Positions 12,891-26,775 of a DNA stretch of 64,000 nucleotides are shown in pieces. The notes beneath the pieces were generated by a model. The model had not been told where the DNA came from. It did not search any database and saw only the letters and a list, made by a program, of their open reading frames with translations. The stretch lies in the NCBI GenBank assembly GCA_029448655.1, contig JACCLO010000003.1, forward strand, positions 248,001 to 312,000. Reading direction: 5' to 3'. A program made the translations under genes and the position numbers. This DNA comes from Wolfiporia cocos (Eukaryota > Basidiomycota > Agaricomycetes > Polyporales > Phaeolaceae). Positions within the stretch are counted from its first letter, which is position 1. Each line of letters begins with the position of its first letter.

Positions 12891-14675
12891 TTGTGATGCA
12901 TATCGACTTCACTGCTCGACCAGATAATAGTAGGGCCACGGCAAAATATATTAAAGTTGATTGTGATTTGAGCGACCCGAAAGCAGTTTATTTTTGCATG
13001 CTACTGTTGTCAGAAAAAATCTTCTAATATACCTAATAGACATGCAGCTTGTAACAATTTGAACGATGGTGGCGTGTTGAATGAATCAGGAATAATAGAA
13101 GTTGAAAGGAAAATTGAGTGACCGATTTCCTAAGTCTTGAGTGAGCGCCTTGAGTGCAGCCCTTCATTTGACTTCGTTTGTGCAGAATTCGATGTATTTG
13201 AGATTCTCTAGTTGCTTCTTAAAAACATAGAGTACAGTCAAATTTTGCTACCCTAGAAAGTCGCTAATTTGTCGGGTTCAAAGGCTGAATCATGAAGGCA
13301 ACCATGAAGCGGTGCAGAATAGCCTGAAATATGAGTAAAATATTTTTACGGAATGAATCTACGCAGGATCTGGGGTATGGTGAGGAGGGGGGGAAGGAAA
13401 AATAGCAGGAAAAAGAAACAGGGCCACAAACTGGGGTTAAACCTGCTGCAGCAGCTGTGGGATGCTTGTATTGGCTTTTTGGGCAGCCAGTGAGTGCCCA
13501 TTGGGCTTTTGTAGCTTGCAAAGCTGAGGTGGCGTGCCGAAGGTTTAATGTGCGGATGTGATTGACATGCGATCGGAATTGTGGCTGGACTACCCTAGAT
13601 GGCTACAGGGACTCCCAGCTCGCCTTCCTCATACCTGCAGCATCGTCCTGGAGCGTAAGTGGGCCCTTTTTGGTGCACTTGTATGTAGTCTAACCTTGTT
13701 TAATTAAATTAGCTTGCAGCGAACGTGATGGTCTTACGTCAATATGGTATTATACAGTTGCTGACTCCCCTTCACAGGGCCACATGAAATTACCGGACTA
13801 CGTTCTGGTCGGCCAGTTCCCACGCACACTGCCATGGGAGATACTCACGGCCGCGATGCCTAATTTTTTGAACCTCCTTAGCAAGTGTCTCATCTATGAG
13901 CCTCATTAATGCATCAGCACGAAGGAGGTGAGCTCGCCGTTGTACTACTTTGTTACTCGCTGATTCGTTCATCGCTGAAGGCGCTCAACAACATCTACTT
14001 CTTTGTGCACACATATCCTTCACACCCGTCAAAGCTCCCAAAACCTGCCGTCAAGAACACACTTCCGCTGGAGGAGGTCCACCAGGTCCCGCAGTCAAGG
14101 CAAACCCCACTAACAAGTTGAAATGAACACATTCATCGGACAATCTCAACGGTCTGCATCGGCCCATCGCACACAAACTTGACCTCACGAAGCACACCGA
14201 AGATAGATGAGAATGTGTCTCGGGTCGTGGAGGACGATGTCATCAGAAATATGGTTCTCGATTGCCTGTGGTGTGGTCAGGTGACTTGTCAATGTGGCTG
14301 AACTTCCACAAATGGTCATGTGGACTTCCAACTCACTCTCCTTGTGTTTGCAACATCGTTCTAGGACACGAATGGGTTCGGTTTGAGGTATTATTACTTC
14401 TTCATTCGTATGTGATTCAACTATATTACAGCATAATGGCTGAGGAGAACGTGGAGGGATGCAAGCTGCACCTACTCCAGGTCTAATGTGATTGATGAAC
14501 CCCACCTGCTAGTAGCTACAGTACGTAACTGAGTGTACAGGACAACCATGTGATCTACGAGGCACTGTGATAAGTTCTTGTGGTACAGACAGTCCGATAT
14601 AATACAGTATGTACACGACCGATAATTGATGCATCATTCGAGAGCAATGCACACAGCCAAAAACGTTACAGATGA
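12891..14675. other. Intergenic sequence
   Basis: No gene that I can support. A 60-codon minus-strand frame at 13790-13972 looks protein-like (helical, RRAHLLRADALMRLID) but has no partner exons that I could identify. The rest shows only short frames. Confidence 0.35.
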
Positions 14676-17587
14676 TCATGGTCTTGGTGATTCGCAGGTG
14701 ATACACTGTTGTGCGCCGGACTTATTCTGGACCATGCAGATAGAACATTCCCATTCAGATGTTGCAGATGGCGGTGCCAGACCAGCGGCAGCCCAGTTAA
14801 ATCTGGAGACTGGTGGTGACGGTGATGGAGCAGAGGGGGCAGGCAGCAGAGCAGAGGGAGCAGACGACAGAGAGGAAGATGATGGGGAAGGAGATGTCAG
14901 GGACAGACCATTTGGCTGTGGAGCCTCGCAGACGGTACACTTGACAGCCGAGTTGGGGCTCCGGAGCTGACAGAGTCCACAGATCCATTCAGGCTGTTTA
15001 CCAAGAGAGACAGCAGAAGTCGACAGAGACGATGCCACGCGCTTCACGAAATTGTAGGCCAGCAGTGTATGAACCGGGACAGAAGAAGCGAATTGCCACG
15101 CCTTCGTGAGGCGAGCGCCAGCATCGGGAGAAGGGGCCACACGCGCCGAGAATTTATACCTAGGAAGCGCCTCGAGCAGGACCGAAGCCACACGTTCTAA
15201 AGCCTTTGAGTTCATAACAGTTTCTTGTTCACGTTGTTGACCAGAAGTTGACGCGTAAGATGTGACTGCATCACGAGCGAGGGTGGTGGAAGCATGCACT
15301 GGAGTTAAGGGATGCTCCTGGCAGACCAGGTGCGCCTTTGCAGGAGCGTGCGCATTTGCGGGATGCTCCTCGGTGCTGACGGGGACCATAGAGGTGGAGG
15401 GGGCAAGAGCGTGCGCTAGTGAGGGATACTCTTGAGAGGGGATCAATTCCGCAAGTTGGGGGACGGGAGCGTGCACCATCGTTGAATCATGCTCCTGGCA
15501 TGAATCGGTCTCCTCCCCACTGTCTTGGTCAATGGTAAAGCTGTTCTGCAATTTGCTGGGCTCGTGGGGTGTATACGAGTTGCATGTGAACGATCGGCCA
15601 ATGTGAGAACTTGAAGAACTGTTGATGACGGGGGAAGGCAGAAGGGGGGTGATGGCTGCACCCAGGATGGGGGTGGGTGTAGGTGTAGATACTGGTGGTG
15701 AGGTGGGGGTGCTTGGCCATGATGGGTGCTCTACAACTTCCATGGGCTTCGTAACTGGTGCTGATGGTGTGTCATCCATATCGACGTCGGTGACTTCTGG
15801 TGACGGCGAACTATCCGAGTGTCCATTTGGCATTGAGCCGATTCTCCTCTTCTTCGGCTGAGAACCTTTGTTGTCGGCATCCTCTCCATCATCACTGTCA
15901 TCCAAACGACACTGTGTCAACCACCTTGACTGCTGACGAGAATTCGCAGCTGGGTTCAGAAACTTCGTGTTTGGATCGGGATGAGACCGTTTTGCTCCCT
16001 GCAAATATGTGAGCTCGTATGCACAATACAGTATTGATAACTTACCTTCAGGATGGTCGCTTCGATGATCCTCTGCTCCGTAAGTCATGGCTGTGACTGT
16101 TTTGCCCCTACTTCAAGATCCTTCATCTGCTGCCAAGTCCTTTTGAGTGGATGGAGTGAATCGATGTCGTTGATGTCGGGTGTCCGAGTACCTTCCCAAT
16201 CATATGGGTTGTTGACATCAGGCTCCTCAACTGATCCCGTTACTTTGTTGAAAATCTCGATGAAGGCCATGGTCAAATACAGAGGCATCTCAGGGCTTGG
16301 TGGGGAGTTAGGAGGCGGGCGCTCCGGAGGACTCGATACCTCATGTCCAGAGACAATTGGTGCAGCATCAGGCAGGGGTTGCGAGGGGTCCAGAAGCAAT
16401 GTAGGTGCAGCATCGTTGTGAAAAGCAACAGCAGAGGTGTCAGACACGGATTCATTCTGAGCAGTGATGCGAGAGGCGGCACTGAAACAGTCTTTCTGTA
16501 TAGCGGTGGCATCCAGCATGAGGGCCTTAATATTTGCCACGGTGTTCTTGAACCATTCGATTTCGGCCAAAGCGGCGGCGCAGGCTGCCAGGAATTCGGG
16601 AGTTGGCACAAGAGGTGTGACAGATTGGTCATCGCCTGCGTTCCGAGTCGCCTCAATAGCTGCATCATTGGTGAGTCTCTGTCTCTGAATCCACTCAGGT
16701 TCAGGATCTTTGAAGAGGGTCAGCAAATGCCACAACTCCAATTGCAGTACTTACTGGGTTCCACCTCTCGCATAAGACCCTTAAATTCCATTGCATCCAG
16801 ATTGTCATTACCTCGGCTGTGCAAGTACACTTTCGCATATGGAGTCGATTTCCTGTGAGCCTTCAGTTGATGCAAGAGCGTAACCGTGGGATACCACTAC
16901 TGCAGCCAGTATTCGAACTCATCTTGAGGACAATCCTGGCTATTGGGATGCGGGAGAAACTCCGGAGCCGGGGGGAGAAGTTCGTATTCGTAGGGAGTTA
17001 TTTCCATCTCATCCAGTACTGGCCAAGGCCAGGTATCCAGGAAGTTGTAGAAAGGGCGGGCAGGGCGGCGGTGGCAGCGTGGTGCAGGTTGTTCCACAAG
17101 TTCGAGTTCCGGCTGAGGGACGTCTTCCATAATAGGCTTGAGCGCAGTGTCGGTGGGTCGTTCCAGGGTGGGTGCAGACTGTTCAGGGACATTCACGTAT
17201 TCTCTAGAGACGGCAATGGTAGGCAATTCCAGACTAGTGCCAGCGAGCTGGGACGACACATGTCAGTACGAGACATAGCTTGTGTGGACGTGTGGGATAT
17301 GGGTGGAGGTAAGAACAACATATTTTGCCTCCAGACGACACAAATGGGCCAAAAGTGACACAAAAAGGCTATAAATGTAGAAGAAATGCTCACCTGGTGA
17401 CCACGCTCAACCAGTTTCCTACGGGTCGAGGTAGGGATTTCCTGCTACTTTGAATTAGCCACATTCCAAAATCAAAAATACAAAACACATCGCTCACTTC
17501 GTAATCAGGGCAATTCTCCAGCCGAAATTGGGGTAGGACGTTGTATCTGTGTGATCCACGTGTATCTGTACGTGTTGGTCCGCTCAT
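14676..17587 (-). CDS. Multi-exon protein with two C-terminal RanBP2 zinc fingers
   Basis: I read one spliced gene from ATG at 17587 to the stop at 14676. An N-terminal exon MSGPTRTDTRGSHRYNV is joined by phase-0 introns (GTGAGC donors) to QEIPTSTRRKLVERGHQ and LAGTSLELPTIAV. A proline-rich exon follows, then FKDPEPEWIQRQRL, then a 47-nt intron at 15999-16045. The last exon encodes a long Ser/Pro-rich linker and two fingers near the C-terminus. Finger 2 (WECSIC, N, then CITC) fits W-x-C-x2-C-x3-N-x6-C-x2-C exactly. Finger 1 (WICGLC, then CTVC) has Ser at the Asn position. RanBP2 fingers bind Ran or RNA, and FNWAAAGL between them resembles fungal Nup153-like nucleoporins, but this is not firm. 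An in-frame TAG near 16895 and a frameshift near 16745 mean it may be a pseudogene. The last exon alone (14676-15998) is fully open. Confidence 0.5.
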
Positions 17588-18329
17588 TGTGGGATGTGTG
17601 GCTTCACTTTTGGTATGCTGTTTCAGTGATCTGTGGTGATGATTCAGAAGAAGAATCAATCGGATCTGCTGCTGCTTCTGTCAGATCAACAGGTGTGGGC
17701 CGTGTATAACCTTATGACATTTATAGATACTCTGCTTATTATCAAAGTTGTTATAACTGAGTCAGAAGATGTTCTCGTTCCTTTCGTAAGTCGTAAGTCA
17801 TAAGTCCTTGAAGCCATAAGTTCGAATCCTTGTGTGAGCATCATTGTGTGAGTGTCATTTACTAAAAAACTGTCTAATGTCGTCGACAAGAAAGTGTAGA
17901 AACCAGATAATAGCAGATAATTGCCTTTTTATTCACTGTTTTCAATCCAGGTAAGTACGATGCGCTCATAAGTGTGGGAAAGTGATTCCAAATGAAGCGT
18001 TACGGTTGTAATCGGCAGTGTCAGACATAAGGTCATTCCAATTCAAGAGTTGACTACAACACTAGTAGATAATTGTAACTCGTCAAAACGCTCCATAGCA
18101 ATTGCAATGGGCTTGCAATTGCAGGCCGTGACCCCACCTCCCGGCGATTGGAACACCCTCAGCAATCACCTGACCTCGATTGGAAGCGCTGCGCACGCAT
18201 TACAACTTGTTTACAATTGATTGTATTTAGTTGCAATTTATATTGATTACGTGTTCATTACTACTAGTTGCAACGCGCGCTCGGTTTTCCCGACATTTGC
18301 CAAGGCAGAAGAGCGCTGACTTTAATGAT
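17588..18329. other. Intergenic sequence
   Basis: No supported gene. A B-box-like GTTCGAATCC at about 17820 lacks an upstream A box, so no tRNA or SINE is called. Confidence 0.4.
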
Positions 18330-18334
18330 GGGAC

Positions 18335-19388
18335 TGTCACAAGCCAATTTCAAAGCCTAGTAGAACATCCTAGGTTGACACCCCATTCACGCCATGCACG
18401 CTACAGCACTCTATTCGAGCCCAGCTGGAATCCTACGGCAACGCTAGTAGAAGCCCTCCGCTATACAGGACACTACGGGCACTAGCAGGCCACCAGCAGT
18501 CTAACCCTAAACTCAGTCCAAGTCCCGGCAGCAAGACATACGCTGCCTAGTCCCTAAACCCCGGAGTCACGAGCCGACCCCTAGAACCCAACAGGCTACG
18601 ATAGCACGACGGTACGCTTTGTACAACTAAAGGCTACCCATCGCACACTACGCTATACGCCGACTAGGGGCACGGTCTACACTCGCACGTGACCCAGAAC
18701 ATTAAACCTAACACCTCGCGTCCCCACCGCACGGACACTCCCCATTACAGGCAATAGACCTTAGTCTACGAGTCCACGCTACGGCTTCCCTCCAGTACCG
18801 CAACCTCTGGGAACCCGGGCCGTGAACGATCGACCCTCAGTACCGTAACTTCGGGAACAGAGGCCCCTGACGCGTCCTCTAACCACACCCTGTATAGACT
18901 CCTGCCCGTGGGACGGCAGAACCCTGACCGATGAACCAACGGTCGTCCCGCCATTACTGGCATGCACCCGACCGACGAGGAACACCGGTCATAGACTCGA
19001 TCGCGGCAGTCCACGCCCGATCACGGACTTAGAACCCCGCCATTACCGGCGCACCCACGATCGACGAGAACCACTGATCGAACCCGACAGACTGGCTACT
19101 CCTTAGATCCGCCCCTTATACGCTACGTCGCCATGGACATCCTCGCACAACCAGCGCTCCGATGCCATTACCGGCCCGTAGCTCATAGCCAGTTAGATAC
19201 CAGTACGTAGACGCCCCAGAGCCCCCGTACACATGTACAAACAGATTAGGAGTATATATGCCGGACAGTCTTGAGCGTAAACCTCAGACTTGTCTTGGCC
19301 TTTTGTGCCTTGAGATGCCCGGACCAGGAAGGCGCTTTCATGCGACCCACCTTCCCCCGGTGTGTGTCTTAAGGTTGCGCTTGTGTCA
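18335..19388 (+). repeat. 5' LTR, family A
   Basis: 1054 bp, TGTCACAAG to CTTGTGTCA. A TATA-like GTATATATG at about 19252 precedes the block GACAGTCTTGAGCG and CTCAGACTTGTCTTGGCC, which is also present in family B LTRs. This probably marks the transcription start and R region. Other copies are at 34566-35624 and 42701-43634 (both solo). Confidence 0.93.
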
Positions 19389-22300
19389 TAAGACAAGTCT
19401 CAACCCCCGGGGAGGTGTTCACCACTCCCCAACCCCGGCGCACGAGGGGCAACGTGCATTTCTCATCTGCCCGTCATGCGGTAACCCCGCTGGCGTGAGG
19501 AATTACCCCACCGCCCAGGGATGGAAGGGCACTATACCCGACGACCAGGGTCAAGGTCATACACCCGTTGCATCCCAGGGTTAAGGGATTTGGGATCTGG
19601 GGGTACATCGAGCAGCGTGAGGGGACCCCTCCTCACCGTTGTCTCTGAAGCTACTGGGCCACCCTCGCGCAATGCTTGGGCAAGGCTTTGGGTTACAACC
19701 CCACCAGCGTAACCGTGCACCCGTCGTGAAATAATCAAAGACGATAAGGGGCCCGCTGGCAGTTTACCAGGGAGCTGAGCGATTATTTACGGCCATTATC
19801 GGCCCGACTGTACGGACATTACAGTCCCCCCGGTTACCATAGAACCCAGCGCCTAACCAGCGGCTGAAGGGCCCAGACAGCGGCCAGTACCATTACGCCA
19901 CTTGGCATGTACTATAGAATTTTACACGCCCCATCACATAGGCGGATAGATCCCGGTCCCCCGGTATCCCGGATTAGCTCTGGGGCTGGACGAGGATTCG
20001 GAGGCTGTGTTTTCTTGCCGGCCTTGGGAAGAAAACCCCTTGGCGTTTCTTGGCGCATCACCGAAAAGTGATGGACACAGATTAGAGTGGATCGAAAGTA
20101 CCCGAAAAGTAGGAAGTTTGTAGGCTCCACCCCGATAGCAGTTATAGACTGAATGCCACAGTGGGCGGGGGTCGCTTCCGAAAGAATACAGGGGAAATAA
20201 GATCGCGACTCCACTTTGCGTACTATAGTTTCAGTACATACACACTCGTTTCGTACACCGCCGGAGACTGGGCTTGGTCGCCCCCGGCACAGGACATTTC
20301 TCTTTTGGACATTGCCGCGAAGAACGCCGTGGCTAGAACGAATAAGTCTCCATGCCGCCCTACCATGACTGGTCGCGCGAAGGGCTCAGTGGCACCCAAA
20401 GTCCTAGGGGGACAAACCGTGCCGCAGATTGAAAGCGGTCACCCCGAAGATGAAACACCACTGGACCCCGAGTACCCCGCAGGCCAGGGGCCGCTATAGG
20501 AGATACATACACCTTCGTTTTGGATAGGCAATACATTCCTTCACGATAAACCCGTCCGACGTAACGTCTAGTCCGACATATCCACAGTCCACAAAAACAT
20601 AGTCAATTAGGCAGCAAGGGTACCCAACTCCCTGCTTCATACAGAAGGCCTGCACCGTAGCGGAATCCGACACCGGCTCGAAAAGTAGAAAAGCCTCACC
20701 AGCACTTTACGCAGCCAACGCCGCCACGCACTACACCGCGCTTGGGAAAAGGAGGTACAAACTCCCGAGCACGCCGAACGACTATACGTAGTTACTAGCC
20801 CATGTATACTACGGACTGTAAATATCCCAAACAATATACTCTACATCGGTAACCCCGAAAAGACCAAAAGTAGGAAGTACACACCGGTCACTCCGACGGC
20901 ACCGCAAAATCCAAGGCTGCCGTGAACATCTTGGGGGCCGCGCCTCCCTTGAGCACTCGGTATGCTAAGGACTAGCAACGCTGTGAAACCGCGTACCTAC
21001 TAGGGGGAACATAACCCGAATAAGAGTAGGGATGGACATGTATAAACTGGACAAAGGAAAAAGACGTATACGAAGAAACTGGACAACAAAGGAAGGAGAC
21101 CGACGGAGCGAGAGGAAGCAGTAAGCTACGCTACGCGAGGACGAAGGATCGAGCTTTCGAGCTCTCTGGACACACCAAGCACGCGGACGCCGAACAAGTA
21201 CCTGTTCCGCCACAACACGACATCCATCCGCCACAACCGGTATCTACCCCGACTGGACCGGCAGTCTGTCACGAGACCGACGTAACCAACAGCAAAGTAC
21301 CCGGAGAGGAACTCGGGGCCTGGACGCACTTCGTCCAATAGGAAACGGCTCACGGAGAAAGCTTAGGAAGCGAGTATCGGACTCACCACGAACCAGGTAT
21401 GCCCCTTAAATTTAATTCATGGACTATACTCTGCCATGGGGCAAACCACGACCCCGAGCGATGAATCATTCCGCTCTATCACGAACCCTAGCGGTAAACC
21501 ATCCCGCTACGAACTTTCTATCTGGAGGAATGGCCCACGGGCACTCCACCCTTTTGACTCCGTTACGAAATAAAACACATACCCTGGGGAACCGCGTAAT
21601 ACGCACCCACCTAATACTTTATAAAATAAAATAAAATCGATGCAACCCTCAAATAGTAAGGGATAACATCATGGCACGTACCACGGGTCTGGACGAGGGG
21701 AAATGGCAGCCTCGCCCAGACTCACGACCCATAATACATGAAGCGCGAACCCAGACCACGGGCGCGTGGAATCTATTCAGTACGACCCAGACAAAGGGCG
21801 TACATTTACAATGAAGCGTGTACCAACCCAGGAACGGGAAGGGGCACGTGGAATTTTTTATGACACCCCCGGGCGCAACCCTCCCAGACACACGGAGGAC
21901 CGGGCATGCCGACGACCTAATCCTACGGGAAGGTCATGACCACGCCTACGGGCATAGGGACATTGTACCCCGGTAGTAGCACATGTACTACCCACGGGAA
22001 TAATTGAACCCGCCACGTCCAGAATGGCCTTAACCGGCGAGGACGTGAAGGGACAGTGCGACGGACCATTCCGCGCTGCCCATACACTAAAAGTCGTACT
22101 AAATGATTCGAAACGGAATAGATCATTTAGGAAACCGAAGCGACACCCCATGGATAATCGAACCGACTCGCGGACCAGATCGTACAGCAATAATACGACC
22201 AGTCACAGCTCAAACGGCCAGAGTAAGAGGAACATTTTGAGAACATACGGAAAGTACTCCGAGAGGAAAACGGCACCGGTTACGACCCCGGCTGAGCCAC

Positions 22301-25277
22301 CTCGGTAGAGGAAATCCCGTCTGATAGGCAACTACCCCATACAGGGAGTCGTAAGTCCTAGTTCAGAAATATGAACTTGATTAGTACTCCGAAGCCCGAC
22401 GACTTGGCTCGCCAAGCAGTACCGATCCCCGCTAATGCAAGAGCCCCGGCGCACTTCACCAGCTCAGCGCAAGACGGACCTATTCGATCGTCACTACATC
22501 CATGACAAACCATTCCGGGACAACCGACGAGAACCACCGGTAGTCCACCACCGCGACGAGAAATACCGCGGGTAACGAATACACGACCGACGTGTCATTC
22601 CGGTCAATGAACCAACCCCGCCCCCGGTCTGAACCAAGTAGATCGCGGGGTTGTAAAATATATTATACTTGCTTACGTTCTAGAGAAAACAGGAACAGGA
22701 AAAGTAGAAGGACCAACCCTAAAGAGGGGGTCCTGGTAACCCAATACGACGCGCACTCCCGTCGTAACCGATCAGCCTGAGGGAACCGTAACCAAAGCAG
22801 GGGTTCCCTAGTCCTTGCGCTACCCCACCAGGAGCGCTGAGAAACCGGAACCACCAGCTGAGGAAGCAACCCCCTCCGCTTGATCTCGAAACACCTACAC
22901 CGACTAAGAATCGTCAAGTTAAGCAAGTTGCCACTGCCGACACACCACCCCAGCAGACGGCTGTAACAACATATACCTATACCCCGCCTTCGACAGGATC
23001 GAGGCAGGCAGGGCGTCACGTGCCAAGCCCTAACCCGGAACTATGGGCCGCACGCGAACCAGACGCCCAGCCACTATACCTACACGCGCTAGATCGCGCA
23101 TTTTATAAGTTCACTAACGTACATAGGAAGAAACGAACCGAGCAGGAGATCAGGCGTACACCGCCTGGGCCAACGGCTGAACATGTAGCCGTCGCCAGTA
23201 AAGACCATGGAAGCCGATCAACCCCGGCATGACGCCACTCCCCAGTACCTAAGCCAGAATACGGCAGTGGGAACAGGGACCGCCTCTCATGTCCGGTTAC
23301 GCGACCACGGGACTGCACCATCGTCCCTCAACCCGAATCAACCTCGTACGCGGGCCAAGCAGTGCCCCTTTCAACACTTTGGGCCATTAATGCCCCACAC
23401 ACTCATTCGGCGATTCCGGCCGTAAAACGGATCGGGCAGCTGGACAGCCCATGTACCAACCCCCAGTAGACTCAGACGACTAGAAAAGAACCAACGCCGT
23501 GACCTCCCGGTAGTACAGACCGGGCACAGCTAAGTACTTTCCTTTAATGAAAGCACTATGAGGAACTCGAAAAGGGACAATATACCCAAAGAGGGAACAC
23601 GGCAAAACACGCCACCTCTTATACAATAAAACAGAGCGAGACCCTAAACACGCTCTAATAAAATAAAAATACCATATACTCTTGCGCTCGTAGAAACCCA
23701 GGCGAGCGTGTTACGCCCTGGATTACTACGAGCATAAGATAATCCCTATACACCGAACACAGGGGCGATAGAATAGCCCATAATAAACATAACGAACCAA
23801 TACAACCGAGATGAGACATTCCTCGGAAGTATACGACCAAGCACGGGAACCTACGGGCCCGCTGCAACGACTCCATCTCTAGAAGCGTTGGGGAAACCCC
23901 ACTAGAGATACGAATAAAACCATACCCGAGCACGGACAAGCTCACAAGGGGATAGCGCCCCTTAAATCGCTAACCACTCGTTTATATTTATAAAATAGAA
24001 TTATGAACTACCAAGGATGCGGGGAAACATACGCACCTTGAACGAACACGGAAGAACCCAAGTACCTAGAAATCGGACCAGAGCTCGCGTCCGCGCCACG
24101 CCACCCTTCAGTACCGTAACCTTTGGGAACACGAGTCACGAACGACTCCCAGTACCATAACCTCGGGAACCAAGGCCGCTGAAGCGCCCTCAGACCAAGC
24201 ACGAAGGGAAAGAAAGTAAAGGGAAAAGTAGAAGTAAAAGGAAACAACAAGCCGAGGACAGCTTGAATCTAGGGGGGGGAAATCGATTATTTCGGGTCAA
24301 TTCAACGAAAAATCACCCCTTCTGGACATCGACAACGAACCCTTGCCTCACCAAGACACGGTGAAGGGCTACCACTATGCGGCATTTGGCAAACCAAGCC
24401 ATCACGCGCACACGTACTTAGGCAGTAGACAACGGTGCGATAAGCAAAAGGCACACCTTTACTATACGAACCCGGGGGAAACAGGCCAGCCACCCCACTT
24501 CCAACGAATATTACGATACATTACGACCCTTACGATACAAAAATACGCCGACGATTGAAGGCGAACAAAAAGAAACAAAAAATAATAAAAAGGAAACATA
24601 AAAAGAAACAAAAAACATATACATAAAATAAAAAGACACATACCCCGGTAACGAACCACATATACCCAAAAGCAAAGGAACCACATCCCCCCTACAGTAT
24701 AGATAGGATACATACGGATAGGAACCAGGACTTATTACTTACACTCACTTCTATACTTACGGTAGACGAGACATTCCTACCACGAACCGCGGAGACAACA
24801 GGTAACAGGTCGGACGAACGGGACACACGGACACACGAAGTCAGTCAAGGGCTTCAGGGAAGGATACTTGCAAGCAGGTTGTGTAGAAAGAAGACACGCG
24901 GACATACCATACACGCACTACACTACAACCTACTGTCAAAACCAGGGAACACGTAAGACAAAGAGCAAGGACGTCTGCAGGACCCAAGGACCCGCGCGTC
25001 CAAGGTGATCCAACGGCAGACAGAGCTCAAAGTCGAACATACTGGTCAGACAGCGCCAGAAGGACATGCGGGCATAGGACCACTGAAGTAGAAAAGCTAT
25101 ACACTAGCACTTCAGACATCACTGGTCACGCCTACAAGTAGACTAGAAAGCACGCGGGCACTAGAACGTCGAAACCAGACCGATAGTACATCACGCCCGG
25201 TGCAGACAAGCACAGTCGAACCACGTCCAAGGAACTTGCAAGGAAACTCGGGGACGAGTTGCTAAAAGAGGGGGTAC
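19389..25277 (+). other. Internal region of the LARD-like element, T-poor
   Basis: 5.9 kb with many stops in all frames. Some stretches still read like eroded protein. Around 21030-21330, one frame gives INWTKEKDVYEETGQ followed by about 90 codons with a single TAG. Around 20370-20500, MTGRAKGSVAPKVLGG runs to a stop at 20499. No reverse transcriptase, integrase or protease motif could be recognised. Sampled 60-base lines contain only 6 to 10 T. A segment at 24105-24192 resembles the LTR block 18785-18875 (GTACCG, AACCT and GGGAAC repeats). Confidence 0.7.
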
Positions 25278-25535
25278 TGTCACAAGCCAATTTCAAAGCC
25301 TAGTAGAACATCCTAGGTTGACACCCCATTCACGCCATGCACGCTACAGCACTCTATTCGAGCCCAGCTGGAATCCTACGGCAACGCTAGTAGAAGCCCT
25401 CCGCTATACAGGACACTACGGGCACTAGCAGGCCACCAGCAGTCTAACCCTAAACTCAGTCCAAGTCCCGGCAGCAAGACATACGCTGCCTAGTCCCTAA
25501 ACCCCGGAGTCACGAGCCGACCCCTAGAACCCAAC

Positions 25536-26190
25536 TGTCACAAGAAATAATTTGTGATTTTTCCTTATTTTTGCGCTTTTTATTCCGATTTCTAGGCTTG
25601 TTAGACCGACGCTGGAGGTATCACGTGCATAGGTAGATAAGTCTTCATCTTATCTCGTTATCTCTACAGGTCACGTTGTTATATCTAGAGTCACGGGTAG
25701 TTACCTCGTCATATGACTGTCACTTAGTTGTTACTGTAGGCACATGATCCTGATGCGCACAGACCGTCACTTTAGGGTAGACAAAAGGTCTTTAGCTAGA
25801 GGTCTCCTACATGTATATATACTGGCGACGTCTGAGGCTACTCCTCAGACTTAAGATTTTGGCCTAGGGGGCGTGTCCCCTGGTCACCTCTTATTATCCC
25901 TCTGCTGTCTGTCCTCGCGTGCAGGGTCCTAGACGACAAAGCCTGCTGCGTCCTACTTGGGCGTGGGGGCTTCTATTCATTGCATCCATCTTGTCTATTC
26001 TCTATTACTTGCTAGTCTGGGGGCGTACCGATACACTCATGGGTCGGTACCTCAGGCAATACGGCAGGACCTCTCAATAGAGGTGCCTTCTTGTTCTCCG
26101 CCTATGGAGGGTGGGGGGCTATTGGAGATAGTATAGGGCGGATATAGGAGTTCCCCGTTAGGACGGGTGGCACGGATGGTTTCCGTGTCA
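25536..26190 (+). repeat. 5' LTR of nested element
   Basis: 655 bp. Its first bases form a potential hairpin: TCACAA, about 7 bases, then TTGTGA. TATA-like ATGTATATATAC lies near 25810, followed by CTGAGGCTACTCCTCAGACTT. Confidence 0.9.
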
Positions 26191-26775
26191 TAATCTTAAG
26201 TCTATTTTTTCTTCCCTCCTCGCGCTGATCGTCGGGGAGCCAAGGAATTTTCCACTCTAGGTACTCCAGCGTGCGCGGCGGGACACCCACTGAGCCACAA
26301 GCGGCCTTGGGCGGTACATTTACCAGTCCCCACTAAGCGCGCGCATCACCATGGAGACCATGAGGAGTGAAAACGGCCACAAAAGGGGCGCTGCAAGACA
26401 CAGCAGTAGCCCACGTCCTGGGCAGGACAGCGGACCTAGCGGGTATGTGAAGCACCTCGGTGTAACCCCGCGTCGGCAGGTCTTTCGGTATGCAAGAATT
26501 TCGACGACCACCAAGGCGACTCGACTCCATGGTCGGCCTTAGGCGTAACGTCAACCGGTAAGGACGCTCACACTCAGAACTGCGCCCCAAAACGCGCAAG
26601 GGAGTAACTTGGCAGGGCCCGCGCGATAGGGTACCACCGCCTTTTTGGGGTTACTGAATATGCGCAAAAAGTTCAAGAAGCGCGAGCGAACCGGACTGGA
26701 CGACCGATAACCCGACAGGAAGGAGCTGGATGGGCCGTCCTTCGTCGAGGTCGACGAACCTTAAGGGGGGGGTGA

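Noticed and set aside
17800..17840. Possible tRNA or SINE (GTTCGAATCC B box)
   Set aside because: No A box at the right distance and no cloverleaf could be drawn.
18766..19014. 82-codon minus-strand frame repeated at 27610-27858 and similar at 35001-35261
   Set aside because: It lies inside family A LTRs and recurs only because the LTR recurs; no domain or expression signal.
24343..24558. YADD motif at the end of a plus-strand frame as a reverse transcriptase site
   Set aside because: No other reverse transcriptase block surrounds it and the sequence after it is A-rich and non-coding; probably chance.
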